Shown here: piece by piece, positions 37,281 to 48,700 of the stretch
How positions within the stretch are numbered: position 1 is the stretch's first letter
How the letters are laid out: every line of letters starts with the position of its first letter
NCBI RefSeq assembly: GCF_019649055.1
Contig: NW_026570313.1
Span: 372,001 to 436,000, forward strand
Source of the DNA: Paramacrobiotus metropolitanus
Lineage: Eukaryota; Tardigrada; Eutardigrada; Parachela; Macrobiotidae
Length of the DNA stretch: 64,000 nucleotides
Direction of reading: 5' to 3'
The notes under the pieces: model-generated
What the model saw: only the letters and a program-made list of their open reading frames with translations
Database searches by the model: none
What the model was told of the DNA's origin: nothing
Position numbers and translations under genes: made by a program

Positions 37281-37357
37281 CCGCAAACTCGAACTAGATA
37301 CCTTAGAGTATTTGTGATGTGCACCTTATCGCATAGCAACTCGGACACTACCACTGT
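37281..37357 (-). repeat. tRNA-like unit 3
   Basis: The minus strand shows TAGTGTCCGAGTTG (A-box-like) and TAGTTCGAGTTTG (B-box-like) in order. Confidence 0.5.
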
Positions 37358-37390
37358 TTCTAATTACTGCACAATGCAAAAATTACAACT

Positions 37391-37480
37391 TGCTCGGGTT
37401 TCGAACTATGGCTACACTGCTACCGATGACAATATCCAGATCTATAGCGCCACTTCATAACCACTCGACTACTACGAAAT
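37391..37480 (-). repeat. tRNA-like unit 4
   Basis: On the minus strand TAGTCGAGTGGTTA fits the A-box consensus, and TAGTTCGAAACCC supplies a B box. The 5' flank reads GAATTTCGTAG, the word seen throughout the array. Confidence 0.65.
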
Positions 37481-37535
37481 TCGATAATTCTACTGCAAGC
37501 AAACACGCTACGAAACAAAAAAAAAATTCAAAAGT

Positions 37536-37620
37536 TAGGGGTTGAACTCCAATCATCGCTGTCACTGTTTGTCTTAAATAATTACAGCGAGATCTCTCAG
37601 CCACTAGGCCACTACGAATT
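37536..37620 (-). repeat. tRNA-like unit 5
   Basis: The minus strand shows TAGTGGCCTAGTGGCTGAG followed by GAGTTCAACCCC. The 5' flank again reads AATTCGTAG. Only about 55 bp separate this unit from unit 4. Confidence 0.6.
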
Positions 37621-37928
37621 ACACAAAAATAAAAATACTACGATTCACTGCAAAAGTTAAAGTTTCAGCTACCAATGATTTTTGAAAGTAAGGCTAAACC
37701 GACAAGTGGAGATGGTATCTCACGCCACTACACTGCAAATTTCGGCATCACAATATTACTGCTTCTACATACCGGAATACACATTTCCTACATCTAAATT
37801 TACTAGAGACAACGGTTACGCGCCATTGTCGTGCAATGTACATGTCGTATCGTTTTCTTCTAGTTATTTACTCCTTCTGTTTTCATAATTGTGAGTTTAC
37901 AGACAGCAAGAGAATGGTGAGGAGAGAT

Positions 37929-37948
37929 GGTACCAGGGGGCGCCAACA
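37929..37948 (-). other. PBS-like motif
   Basis: The minus strand reads TGTTGGCGCCCCCTGG, a close relative of 39133-39152 and of 60311-60327. TGGCGCC is how a tRNA-Lys-type primer-binding site begins. Confidence 0.4.
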
Positions 37949-38267
37949 CCACCACTGCCGTTGTTATTATGACAACACACTGCTAGAAACTGCCAACTAA
38001 AGCACCATAAAATCACCGCTTTAATCCGCAAACAACCAATACGCACAATACCGACAACTAAAGCTTTAATAAATCCTCTAAATAAATCCGCACTAAATAC
38101 TGAACAAAAACACCGCTAAATCCACCAACAAAATATCTGAAATGCTGAGAAATACTGCTCCACAAACATAAGGGAATCTCTCTAAAATCTCTGAATAAAA
38201 GCTATAATCACCGATAAATCACAAAATACCAAGGAAAAATCATTCCGTACAAGGACAAACATGGCCG

Positions 38268-38540
38268 CTACCAACCATGAGGAAAATGAGGATCAATTCT
38301 CGGCTTCGGAAGATTGTACGGACGATAATACTTGCGAAAGAACTCCTTGTCCGCTTCTTCCTCACTCATAGCTGACTGCTGAGACCCACTGGTCATCGTC
38401 TTCGCTGATTCTTTCGGAACTTCACGAGACTGCACTGGAGTCTCAACATTCGGTTTCTCCGCAACTTTCACCGCATTAGGTTCGTTCTTCAGATCGTCTT
38501 TCACGTGCCAATCAAGAACCTTGGAAGAGAGATTTTCCAT
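38268..38540 (-). CDS. Small unrecognised ORF
   Basis: 90 codons from an ATG at 38540. The product is charged, with a Ser/Glu-rich middle and a Pro-rich end (YYRPYNLPKPRIDPHFPHGW). It lies about 600 bp downstream, on the same strand, of the PBS-like motif at 39133-39152. No family is recognised; it could be an exon. Confidence 0.3.
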   Translation of the reverse strand: MENLSSKVLDWHVKDDLKNEPNAVKVAEKPNVETPVQSREVPKESAKTMTSGSQQSAMSEEEADKEFFRKYYRPYNLPKPRIDPHFPHGW

Positions 38541-39132
38541 CACACGCTCTCTCACACTCTCACACGTTTAGACATGATAATAGGAACTTCTTACAACAAT
38601 AAGAACACAGTAAAATCAAAGTCTGTCGCCAAAAGTCTCATCACTCTCAGACCGAAACACTGAGGAATTCTGCCGCTCAAAAACACACAATACTGACTGT
38701 CGTACTGAAATCAACGCACTGACTCATAGCATAGACCATACGAAAGCATATAAACGTCATTATTGCCGCTAAACTAATACTGCATAATTCTGAACAATTC
38801 ATAATCCGCGAAAGTATCACAGAAATAATGATTTCTTACTGTTTTCTGATAAAAAGAAAATCTTCACACAATATTTCCGCATTACATGACTTGAGCATAC
38901 ATATAACGCTACTGTACAGATTTATCATATAGCCACTGCACTACTACTTTTGCCTATAATAATTTCTTGAATTTACAGATTCCGCTATTAATAATTTAAA
39001 AATTCCAGTAGACATTGCTAATTTACATGAATAGTGTAATATCTCACACACATTTCCGCACCCACAAAAATACTTGAAGGATTCACCGTACACATTCTGA
39101 AAAATATTGGCTAGTAACTGATGTGGAAAGAT

Positions 39133-39152
39133 GACACCGGGGGGCGCCAACA
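39133..39152 (-). other. PBS-like motif
   Basis: The minus strand reads TGTTGGCGCCCCCCGGTGTC. It matches the putative primer-binding site at 60311-60327 at 16 of 17 positions. It is preceded by TGT rather than the usual CA of an LTR end. Confidence 0.45.
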
Positions 39153-39689
39153 TCAGTACTACCATACGTTTTGATGTTCTATGAGTTTTCTGACACAAAC
39201 TGTTCTTCGCAAAAATACTACAAAACACTCGTTACTGCTTCACAAAGGAAAAAGAAATTTCTACTACAATTTCCGCTCTGCTATACATAAGATTTCTCAG
39301 CGTACTCCCGATGCGCTCGTTCAATAGAGCCACTGCTCTACGACTTTTACTACAAACTACAATTCGAAGTTTACATATACCCCCAATAATAAAAACTGAT
39401 TCCCTATAAATTACTATTGAAATAATAAGATTCTGGCTTTTCCGCGAATTAATAATTGCAAGATACATCCACCGAAAAATAATACACGCCAAAAATTATC
39501 TAGAAGAATTGATACCAGTTTCTCTTGGTATGCAATGCGAAAATATCACGAAGGCCGCACTCACTGCGCCAACTACACAGTTACTAAAATTACAATTCCA
39601 AATACCGCTGATAATTATCCATAAATACTGCCCTATAATTACAAATATAAATCTAACTAAAATTCATGTAAAATTACCAAAAATTATGA

Positions 39690-39790
39690 CTGTGCTGAGT
39701 ATCGAACTCCGGAACACATGAAACCAATGCTGCTTTTGAAGGTTTCTCTGTTCTGCGACTATAAGGTTACTACCCATAAGACACTACAAA
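39690..39790 (-). repeat. tRNA-like unit 6
   Basis: The minus strand carries a B box (GAGTTCGATACTC) and about 70 nt upstream TAGTGTCTTATGGG, a weak A box. Confidence 0.45.
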
Positions 39791-40193
39791 TTTTGCTAAA
39801 AATTAGGATAAAAAGTTGCCTACAAGCGCTATCCTGATTTAGATCGGATCAGACCTCGTATGCCGACAGGATATCAACTACTCGGAAAGTTCTACTGTAG
39901 CGTTGTCCGTGGCTTCAACCACTACGCTAATGAGGCTTTACTGAAAATTACAGAGATTCATACTGCTGTAAATGAAAATACATCCCTATACTAAATTACA
40001 AAAAGTTAAATTTTCCTATGATTTACTGCTCTTTTAAAATCTGTTATCGTTTTATTTTTCTTCAGTTATCAATTCGGGTCCTTGTAGGATTGTCTGCTAA
40101 AGCACTACACTGCGATTTTTGATGTTATTTGTAATTTCCATTAACGTGCTGCAACATACTGCTACTTCTGAATAAATACTAAAAATAAAATTT

Positions 40194-40272
40194 CACCAGG
40201 GACTCGATCCCAGTTACACAGAATTTTGCTAATTACGACGTCACCATGGATCTCTGCACTAAACTACGGATA
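40194..40272 (-). repeat. tRNA-like unit 7
   Basis: The minus strand has CCGTAGTTTAGTGCAGAG (A-box region) and a B box flanked by pairing bases (GGGATCGAGTCCC). Confidence 0.55.
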
Positions 40273-40300
40273 ATTCACAAAATAAACTACAAAAAATAAT

Positions 40301-40375
40301 CGTTTGGGATTGATCCCCGTGACTGTGGTTTTAAATGCTCGACTTCACTGAAGATCGTAACCACCACGCTATCTG
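40301..40375 (-). repeat. tRNA-like unit 8
   Basis: The minus strand has TAGCGTGGTGGTTACGA (A-box-like) and GGGGATCAATCCC (B box with a pairing T stem). Only 28 bp separate it from unit 7. Confidence 0.6.
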
Positions 40376-40476
40376 CTGATTTCTATAATTTCTTGTTTTT
40401 TCTGTATCGCTAATGAGTTCGCTCTTTTATGCTACCTTATTTATCCCTTCTAACAAAACTAACTTCCAAAAATTTT

Positions 40477-40570
40477 GTCCTACACTGGCCTCGAACTCGT
40501 AACGTTCAATTGTTAATTTTAACCGGTGATTCACCCAGAGACATTCGCTAACCACTCGGCCACTACAGAT
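40477..40570 (-). repeat. tRNA-like unit 9, best conserved
   Basis: The minus strand reads GTAGTGGCCGAGTGGTTAGC, matching the start of many tRNA-Ser/Leu genes including a perfect A box. GAGTTCGAGGCC follows as the B box, and the spacing is that of a long-variable-arm tRNA. The acceptor and T stems do not pair well, so a tRNA-derived SINE head or pseudogene is more likely than a working tRNA. Confidence 0.65.
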
Positions 40571-40866
40571 TTCCTATAATTTTGATTTAATTTACTGCTT
40601 TTGACTGATAATTTACTGCTGTCTTAATTTGCAAATTCTACACGTAGCCGTACGCATAACTCTATCGTCAGTTTATTAACAACGTACTGCACGGTTTCCT
40701 CTGATTGTTTATTCAAAACAATACTGCATCAATAATCCATAACAACAGAGATTTCTGTACAAATTCAACAAAATAAGACAATCATACCGGAATCATTACC
40801 GCACAAATCACTACCGAAATGCTCATTTCTCAAACGGTTTCTTCCAGAAATAGTCACAAAACTGTC

Positions 40867-41430
40867 TCACTGACGATCTTTAGGAAACGTGCACCACCGG
40901 AAGTGCTGCATTGGACGATTTCTTTCTTTCGGTGACCATCGCCAAGGCGCTGCGTAAGTGGGACTCAAAATCCGCACAATCCGACCATTCTGCCAAACAC
41001 GACGGATCTTCAACTTGTGCTGACGTAATCGCTGCATAACATCGTTCACCAGGGCCGTTTCTCCTTTCAGATGCATACTTGCATTCTCAATTGTGGCTTC
41101 CGTCGGACGGAATACCGTAAAACCCGAACGTCTGATTCCGAACCTCACTGAAATTCCAGTGACTGCTTCACGCTTCTGCGCTGCCTTCTTCTGCTCATTC
41201 AGATCGAGCTTTTCCAACGCTCTCTCCAGACCACTGATATCTGGTCGTCTCTTCAAATCACATGGGCGACACGCCACAGGTCGCTGCGAGTCAACAGGTT
41301 CGCCATCCACTCGCAAAACAACAACATTCTCCGTAAAGGAGCTCTCAACTGGCTCAATACGTCTGACACGACGAGGAATAGGGACAATCAACTCCTGTCC
41401 GCTTTTATCCGCACAAAAAGCTGCTGCCAT
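40867..41430 (-). CDS. Unrecognised basic ORF
   Basis: 187 codons from an ATG at 41430 in a fair context. The protein is rich in Arg and Lys, with CRPCDLKRR near the middle, a helical KALEKLDLNEQKKAAQ-like stretch after it, and a Trp/Pro-rich basic end. It lies on the same strand as the Gag-Pol ORFs upstream. It is longer than expected by chance in this AT-rich region. No family is recognised. Confidence 0.4.
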   Translation of the reverse strand: MAAAFCADKSGQELIVPIPRRVRRIEPVESSFTENVVVLRVDGEPVDSQRPVACRPCDLKRRPDISGLERALEKLDLNEQKKAAQKREAVTGISVRFGIRRSGFTVFRPTEATIENASMHLKGETALVNDVMQRLRQHKLKIRRVWQNGRIVRILSPTYAAPWRWSPKERNRPMQHFRWCTFPKDRQ

Positions 41431-42369
41431 TATTAAATCAATACTATCGCACTACCAAGTGCTAAACACGACAAGAAATCTTAAAAGGACAAAAGTGTAA
41501 AATTTCAGAATTTGACAAGTCAAAAACCACAACATTGCAATAGTGCAGACATTGCACAGCTGATTTATTGGGCCTAGGCTCGCTACACCGCTGACTTTCA
41601 CAAAACTGCTCTTTTTCGCCCAAAAACCACCAATCTCTCCTTCCTTTCTGTTCAGGATGATAGAGAATTAAGTTCTCTATCTTAAATTTATACCTGACAG
41701 ACAAAAGCGTTCGTCTGAGATTTACACAGAGCATCCCCAAATTACTGGGTTCTCCGCACTGTACTCATACCCCTACTACCTACTTCGTTACGTTACGATA
41801 CAGGATTCTGTATTTTGCTGTGTCATGCTACACCAAAGTACTCGGAAGTAATTTTTCTACCTACATACCGATAATTCACTTTCCGGAAGTATGCGAAATT
41901 ATTCTTCAAACCGTTTCACAATTTTACGATGCATTTCTGTACACGTGTACTCTTTCCATGAATTTACTGCTAATATCCCCACTGGGATACATTCGGTACG
42001 TTATACCGTACAAACAACCGGAAATACGACGTCGACGTCAAGTTTATTGACAAATACCGAACACTTTCAACTCGGAAGTGTTCAAAACTGAAGAAGAACA
42101 AATTCTCCAACAAAATCCATAAATTCACAACCGATCAACACAACAAGTAATTTCTGCAAACAAATACCGCCAAAGTGCGTTCGATCCGCTGTTGCTACAG
42201 CTTTACATCGTCAGGACTTTCCAAACCGCGTTATATCGCAAAACTAAAGCTTTAAATCCATAAATCTCACAAAAATAAAGATTTCAAAATGGACAGGCTT
42301 TCACCAAAAGCTCAAATAACAGAATACCGAAAAGACAATTCCACACACTTCCTCCATACGTTTTACTGG

Positions 42370-42594
42370 TCAGTTCTGACCCGCATTCTCTTGCTGCGCA
42401 GTTTTTTGCAACTGCTCGTCCACCAGACTGTGAATTTTCACCCAAAACTCGGAGTTCTCCGCCTCCGGTCCTTCCTCGACCGTAGTCACAAACACGCTCT
42501 TTTCGCCATTTTCGCGATTGTACTGGCGTACGAAAATCGTCTTCGTACCGCTGCAAATCAAACCTTCCGCATCAGGTTTGATCAACGCTGGCAT
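42370..42594 (-). CDS. Small unrecognised ORF or exon
   Basis: 74 codons from an ATG at 42594. The frame is open upstream to TAG at about 42648, which lies in an acceptor-like CTTGATAG, so an exon starting near 42647 is possible. The peptide is hydrophilic and Glu-rich. No family is recognised. Confidence 0.25.
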   Translation of the reverse strand: MPALIKPDAEGLICSGTKTIFVRQYNRENGEKSVFVTTVEEGPEAENSEFWVKIHSLVDEQLQKTAQQENAGQN

Positions 42595-42829
42595 TTCGAC
42601 AGATTTCTCAGAACTAAACTTGTCAAAGTGCTGAGCCAGAATATCAAGTCTTCCAATCTATCAAGCGAAGGATTCATAATTTACACTCTCGAGTTTAAAG
42701 GACAATTTCTACACTGCACAAAACTACACTGTTTGAACACAAAACTCCTCGACCCACAAAGCACACTGTTGCTGACCGCTCAACCCGCACGTGCTGAACA
42801 CCACGTCATCAAGTTACTCTAATATGACT

Positions 42830-45020
42830 CACATTCCGTTTCTGCCATTTCTCGCCAAAAATACTCGTACTCCATGAATATTTTAATTTTTGCTTTTACT
42901 ACTACCTGTATTTCTGCAAAAAACTTAATTTCCATTCTAATTTTCTCGAAAAATGAATACGAACTTCTCCATGTGCTTTATTAGCTGCTTATCGACAACA
43001 ATAGCCTAGAAGAACTGCAGCTGTCATTACACTACAATTTTCACATTTGCTAGACTGAATTTTCCACATACTGCATTGGCTTGAGACGACCACTCCGTGC
43101 TCTGCCGCAATTCTACAAACTCGCAATAAAAAATGAGTTTTAATAAATGTTTTCTCATACTTCCAGATAAAGAATGCGTACCGTTTCGAGACCAGCAGAT
43201 ACTGAACCATACAGCCAGTATTCTACGAAATTTCATATTTACTACAGTTAAATAACGCATGCCGCAATATACTATTTCCATAATCAACTCAGAGATTATT
43301 TCTACACAGACTCGTTACACTCTTCTTATGCAAAAGTATGATCCTCAACAAAAAGTTTAAACTCTGACTCTTTCACTTTTAATCTGAACATGCGCACCTT
43401 GACGCGTGCTTTTAAAGACTCAGTGCCACACCTTCCATTAAACCGCAATGCTACAAAATTCCACAAAAACTTAATTTCCAAGCCACCTTAGCGCTGGCTA
43501 AATCCGCTAATACACTAACTCATCTGGTTCTTAAAACGGATGTCGGTCTGGGTTTCAACCCCTGTACTACGATTTCGCTACAATTCCTATTTCATTCGAA
43601 ACATGTTGCAATATTCTATACCTGTTATACTTCTGACAGATACCGATTCATAGTTTTTAGTTCTCTTACTTACATTCAGTGATTCCCAAAAAATTTGCTG
43701 ACATCTTTTGTCCAAAGATTATTCACTCCACTTACAGCTTTATTCATAAAAACTTAAATTTCTTAACCGCCTTGTACCGGTTCAATCCATACTTGTATTA
43801 AATGGCTGATTCGAACAACAATATATGGAATTCCCTGCGTTTTAGCCATCCTACTACGGCTCATCATATCTGTACTCAAAACCGGAATCATACTGCAAAC
43901 TCATAAATCTCCTAGCTATACCAAAAAGAAAATTTCTACGTCCTTATTTACCGCCAATTTTATTTGCCAAGTATGGGCAACGCAATGTTTAACGGGAACC
44001 TGCCAATCATTCATTTCACTACGTTTACTTGCAAAAATGTAATTTTAAGCCGCCGAATCGCCGACTTAATCTGCTATTCGAGTTCAATTGAGCTTATGAG
44101 AGTATTACTTGAATGGATTTGAAATGCTTACAACCATTTAACTACGATTTCGGTATTTGCTCCTATTTAAAAATCATATTGCAACCCAGTTATGCTGTAA
44201 TGATTTCAAAAAAATTATCCCGTGATTTTAAAAATTTGTTTAAGTTGCAAATTCATACGCAATCAACCAGGATATTCTTTGAGCGTACTTTATCATCGTT
44301 GTCCATCAACACTGAACCAATATTCTACGAAATTTCAGTAAAAGAAAATTCTCTTAGCCGGCCTGCTGCTGACTAACATCGTTCATAGTTACACATTTAG
44401 TGTGATGAGCGCTTTGAACGACATGCAGTACTTCATTAGCCTTTAAGCTACAATTTCTCACAACACTGAATTCTAATTTCCACATACGCAAAACAATAGT
44501 AACTCATACAACCTGATTTCTTAAGTTCTGATTATAAATATGCTGTACCATAATTCACATACTTCTGAGCAAAAAAAAATGAAAAATTAACATTTCCATT
44601 TAAGCGCTGCATAAGACTTCAATTAACCGCTGTGACTCTTAAATTGACTGGACTTTTTCAGTGATCTCAGCCTCAACTGTCCCGATGTATGTATTTGCCT
44701 ATGCACTACAATATTCGACAAAAATTAAATTCTAAAATCACCATTGCCCTGGCTTCATACAGCTCTATTAATCTTTAGCTGAGCATAATGTTGACAGCAT
44801 TGTGGAAGTGCTCTTAAGCCATTGCTCTACAGTTAACCACGCTTTCCCATGCTAAAAATTTTTACACTGCTATCCATTACATCAAATTTCTCAATTTTTA
44901 AAGCACTGCCTACTGATTATGCAACTGTAGGCGCTGAATTGCAGCTCCTACGTACACGCCGCTTCACTACGTCGTTTCCTATCTACTGAAATTAACAACA
45001 CTTATACTGCAATGTACAGT
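42830..45020 (-). repeat. Array remnant, right part
   Basis: The same words as elsewhere in the array recur (CTACAAAATTCCACAAAAA near 43455, CTACAATATTCGACAAAAA near 44706), with no credible gene. B-box-like GGGTTGAAACCC on the minus strand lies near 43546. The plus strand has far more C than G. Confidence 0.45.
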
Positions 45021-45024
45021 TTCC

Positions 45025-45726
45025 TTAACTCGTACCCCATTTCTGCCTAAAAATATGTCCAGGGAGTTTACTTTCAAACTTTTCAACTTCTTCTCTCATA
45101 TTAGGCCAATAATATCTTTTGACTTCATATAAACATTTAAATATCGTCATCTCTGGACCAAATTCTTTCTCATAATTAACCCGCTTATTCGTAGCTAGCA
45201 TAAGCTTCTCACGCCACTGAAAAGGAATAAAAATATGCGAATTATGCCGCTCACTACCTGGCGTTTTATGACGAACAAGTTCATTATTTTCGACTAACAA
45301 CGAGTTAATTTCCGCACGTACTGCCTCAGAATCCACATTCTTCGGATTTTTATAAAAATTACGCCATGACTGAATATCTACACACCTCTGTTGTTGTTCC
45401 AGCCAAAAAGCTTTACTGTCCCATTCTGCATTAGACGGAAAGTAAAATTCGTCACCATCATTCGTTTTCGGTCTCGTCCACTTGGGCAAACTGTTCGATT
45501 TTCCTGACCTCTTACTTCTCACTTTAGATTCGTTATTCTTAACTACTTCTATACACTGTGCTTCTGTTTTCTTAGGTACTTCTTTCGGTGGTACGTATTT
45601 ACCACGTAACTCTACTGGTACTTCCGCATAACCCGTTACGTTCACTGGTACTACAGACTCTTCAACAACGTTCTGTTGTACTGCCATGGAACTAACTTCC
45701 GGTTCAAGCTGCTTATGAACTACCAA
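45025..45726 (-). CDS. Pol-derived tail: degenerate integrase N-terminal domain
   Basis: In the same frame as the preceding 1037-codon ORF, directly after its TAA and one codon, and with no ATG at its start. It is therefore either a readthrough extension or a decayed C-terminus. Its last 115 residues repeat the integrase N-terminal module of the upstream ORF: shared pattern FW..QQ.....W...Y.NP, then IFIPFQWREKL, then KRYYWPNM. The His pair and the CxxC of the zinc site are lost. No integrase catalytic core follows; the frame stops at 45025. Confidence 0.7.
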   Translation of the reverse strand: MVVHKQLEPEVSSMAVQQNVVEESVVPVNVTGYAEVPVELRGKYVPPKEVPKKTEAQCIEVVKNNESKVRSKRSGKSNSLPKWTRPKTNDGDEFYFPSNAEWDSKAFWLEQQQRCVDIQSWRNFYKNPKNVDSEAVRAEINSLLVENNELVRHKTPGSERHNSHIFIPFQWREKLMLATNKRVNYEKEFGPEMTIFKCLYEVKRYYWPNMREEVEKFESKLPGHIFRQKWGTS

Positions 45727-45729
45727 AGG

Positions 45730-48700
45730 TTATTCAACTGTACCCGCATCAACATGCTGTACTTGACTGCCGCTACTACCTACTCCATCAAAAATAATTT
45801 CAGGACTGGCATTAACTGCAACTGCTTGCTTCGGTAAATAACAATAAAAGTCCTCATTAGTTAATTTCCTGATATCATCCGCTACCTTATGTATTCCCTT
45901 ACTATCTTTAACAATACAAACTGACTTTCCATTATTACAAAAAGCATTAGACGTTTTAATACAAACACTATTAGCACCATTTCTTTCGTTAAAAATATTA
46001 ACTGCATTACACTCACATGCTTGTAACTTTTTGCAAATAACATCATGAAAATCATCTTCATAATAATTCTCACCTTCTGAATAAATTTCTTCAACAGGGA
46101 CAACATTTCCCAAATAAAAATTTTCAGATAAATCTATTGATTCGTCCGAATTATTCACAACAATTATACCGCAATAACCATTTTCATCAAACTTAACAAT
46201 ACCATCACAAAACAATAATAGACCGCAATTTTTACCTTCATATTCGAAATTCTGCTCCAATAATCCGCCCTTAATTAATTCTGCTAATTCACTTCCAAAT
46301 TTATTAATACGAGCACGTATAACTCCCCTATTTCTCGGCTGAATTTCAATCGGATACTGAGGTACTAACCCTAATTTACTAAAATCTGCTAACCGTTTCA
46401 TCGTTGCCGTATTAATTTCTACTGATTTCTGATTTTGTATTACCGGTACTGAAACAACTTCTTTGACTGCCTGTACCGCCGGGGTCGGTAGGATTTCTTC
46501 GACCTTTTGTCTTCCCAGGACTACTATATTTAGTTCTGATTCGGGCACACTCTCAAACATGCCTTCAATACTAATATCGACTTGCTGCATACTGTTCTGA
46601 ATTCCGGGAACACTACTAACCTTCTCTGTTTCCGAACTAACAACCTTCCTTGATTCCATAGTGGCTACCTGACACTCTCGCTTCGGTAAATCTTTTATCC
46701 TATGCGATAATTTCCGCCAATCATCAGTTAGACTTACTGACCCGTTACTCCTCTGTACAATCACCGCTGGAGTTCCAAAAGTAGAATCGGACACCAAGTT
46801 ATTAGACTCGAGCTTACTGACCATCTCCTCCGTATCTGGGTCGACATTATCAACACCTGCTTTCCTATTAATAAGTTTTTTCGCCCAACACTCGCAGGCT
46901 TTTGCAATAGTACACACTGCATCATGGAAATTATTGTTGAATTTATCCGAGCCAACCGCATAAATTTCGTCAATGGGATTCAGTTCACCCAAAAATAATT
47001 TACCAGAAATTTGCATAGTTTTCTCTGACAGATTCATCACGGGAATACGTAAGCACCCATTTTCATTCACATCAATCACAACGTCAAACAAAAGCAAATT
47101 GCCAAACCGTTTACCTTCATACTCAAAATTTTGCTCAACCAGACGATTTCTCACCAATTCAGCAATTTCAGATTCAGACTTATTTATACGAGCACGAATC
47201 ACACCTTTAGACCGAGGTTTAATATCAACCGCAAATTGAGGAAAAACTTCCATAGTGCAAAAATCAACTGCCGGGTTATTCACTGCCGTTTCTTTCGCCG
47301 CATCCTTCACAAGACGTGCCGTTCCATTGCTCACCACAGGTACTTCTTTGTTCAACTCAAATATAGGCTCATTCCGAAAAACAGACTCATTCCGAGGAAC
47401 AGCCCCATTCCGAAGATTTCTCTTCTCAACATTCGACTGTCTAACGTTTTGCTTAACATTCGACTGAACAGGTGGAACTGACCACTCATCATCATCTGCC
47501 GGTGCTATTCCTGAAAATGTCACTTTCTTACCGTTTTTCTTAGCCTTCGACGGCTTATCATTCTTCTTATACGCCGCATCTACCCTATTTCGTTTAATCG
47601 GATCGAACAGACTGCTCGGTAATGCTTTCTGAATTACTCCTGGCCTGTTTACCTGAATAGGACCGTCAAAATCCACACGAGAAATAGCTCTCGCCATAGC
47701 ACGCTGGTCTTCCGCTGAGACTGGTGCCTTACCAAGGTCAACATCGAAACTGCCTTCAGCCGGTACGAATTTTCCATCGACAAAATCTCCAGTTTCTCCT
47801 TGCAATACCGCAAACTTATTCGTGTATTTCGGATCAACCCAAGTCGCCACTTCATCTTTCGACAGGTTTGACTGCAAGTACTCGTTACTTGCCGGATCTG
47901 GATGTCTCGGAAGACGTGTATCCCGGTGCTCAGGATAACAGAGTTTACAGTTAGACTCAACATGATCAATTTCAACTAGCATATTCGGCCAATAGAATTT
48001 TTCAACCAAAAGACGATAAGTCGTAGTATCTTTCAAAATTTTCTCGTGCTTAACTGCCGCATGTACTGCCAAAATTAATTTAACACGCCAATGATACGGT
48101 ACAAAAATACGTGGTTTAGCGCCTCGCGCCTCATTCTTATGGCACAACACTCCATCGTAAATCGTAAACCTATTAATCTCTTCCTTAATGAAATTCGTAT
48201 CTGCCTTATGAGGATTTAAATACAAATGATACCAACACTTAGCGTCACCCTGCGCTCTCTGTTGTGCTCGCCAAAATGTGACCTTATTAAAATCCGCAAG
48301 ACTCGGTTTCATCTCCCGCGTTTCCGGATCAAGTCTCGGTATCATCCATCGTTTCCAATCCGAATCAACTTTATACTGTGCGCTTTTAACAGGCACTCTC
48401 TTACCGTTATTTTGTTCAACTGGGACTACGTTCAATTTCTTACCCGCAATCGTCAAGGATTTACCGTTATTAACCGCTTTATCGCCATTAACCGCTGGCT
48501 GATTAATACCTTTCTCCATTAAATGCTGATTACGTTTAACCATATTCGAATCGGGAAAAGTTCGTCGCTGCACAATACTCTTATTCTGTGAATTATTCTG
48601 AAGGGTTTGGGCGGGTGGGACCGCATAAGTACGCACATTCTCAACATTACCGCGCACATTTTCACGCACACTTTCACCCCTGCAAACTTGCTTAGCACTG

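Noticed and set aside
36752-40570. Functional tRNA genes
   Set aside because: A and B boxes are good but acceptor, D and T stems mostly do not pair and anticodon arms are unclear, so I call them tRNA-like repeat units.
42289-42822. 177-codon plus-strand ORF
   Set aside because: Its composition looks like an antisense reading of the minus-strand frame at 42370-42648, and it contains no recognisable domain.
28600-45020. CRISPR array
   Set aside because: Repeats are degenerate, long and irregularly spaced in eukaryotic DNA, with no cas genes; they resemble tRNA-derived repeats.
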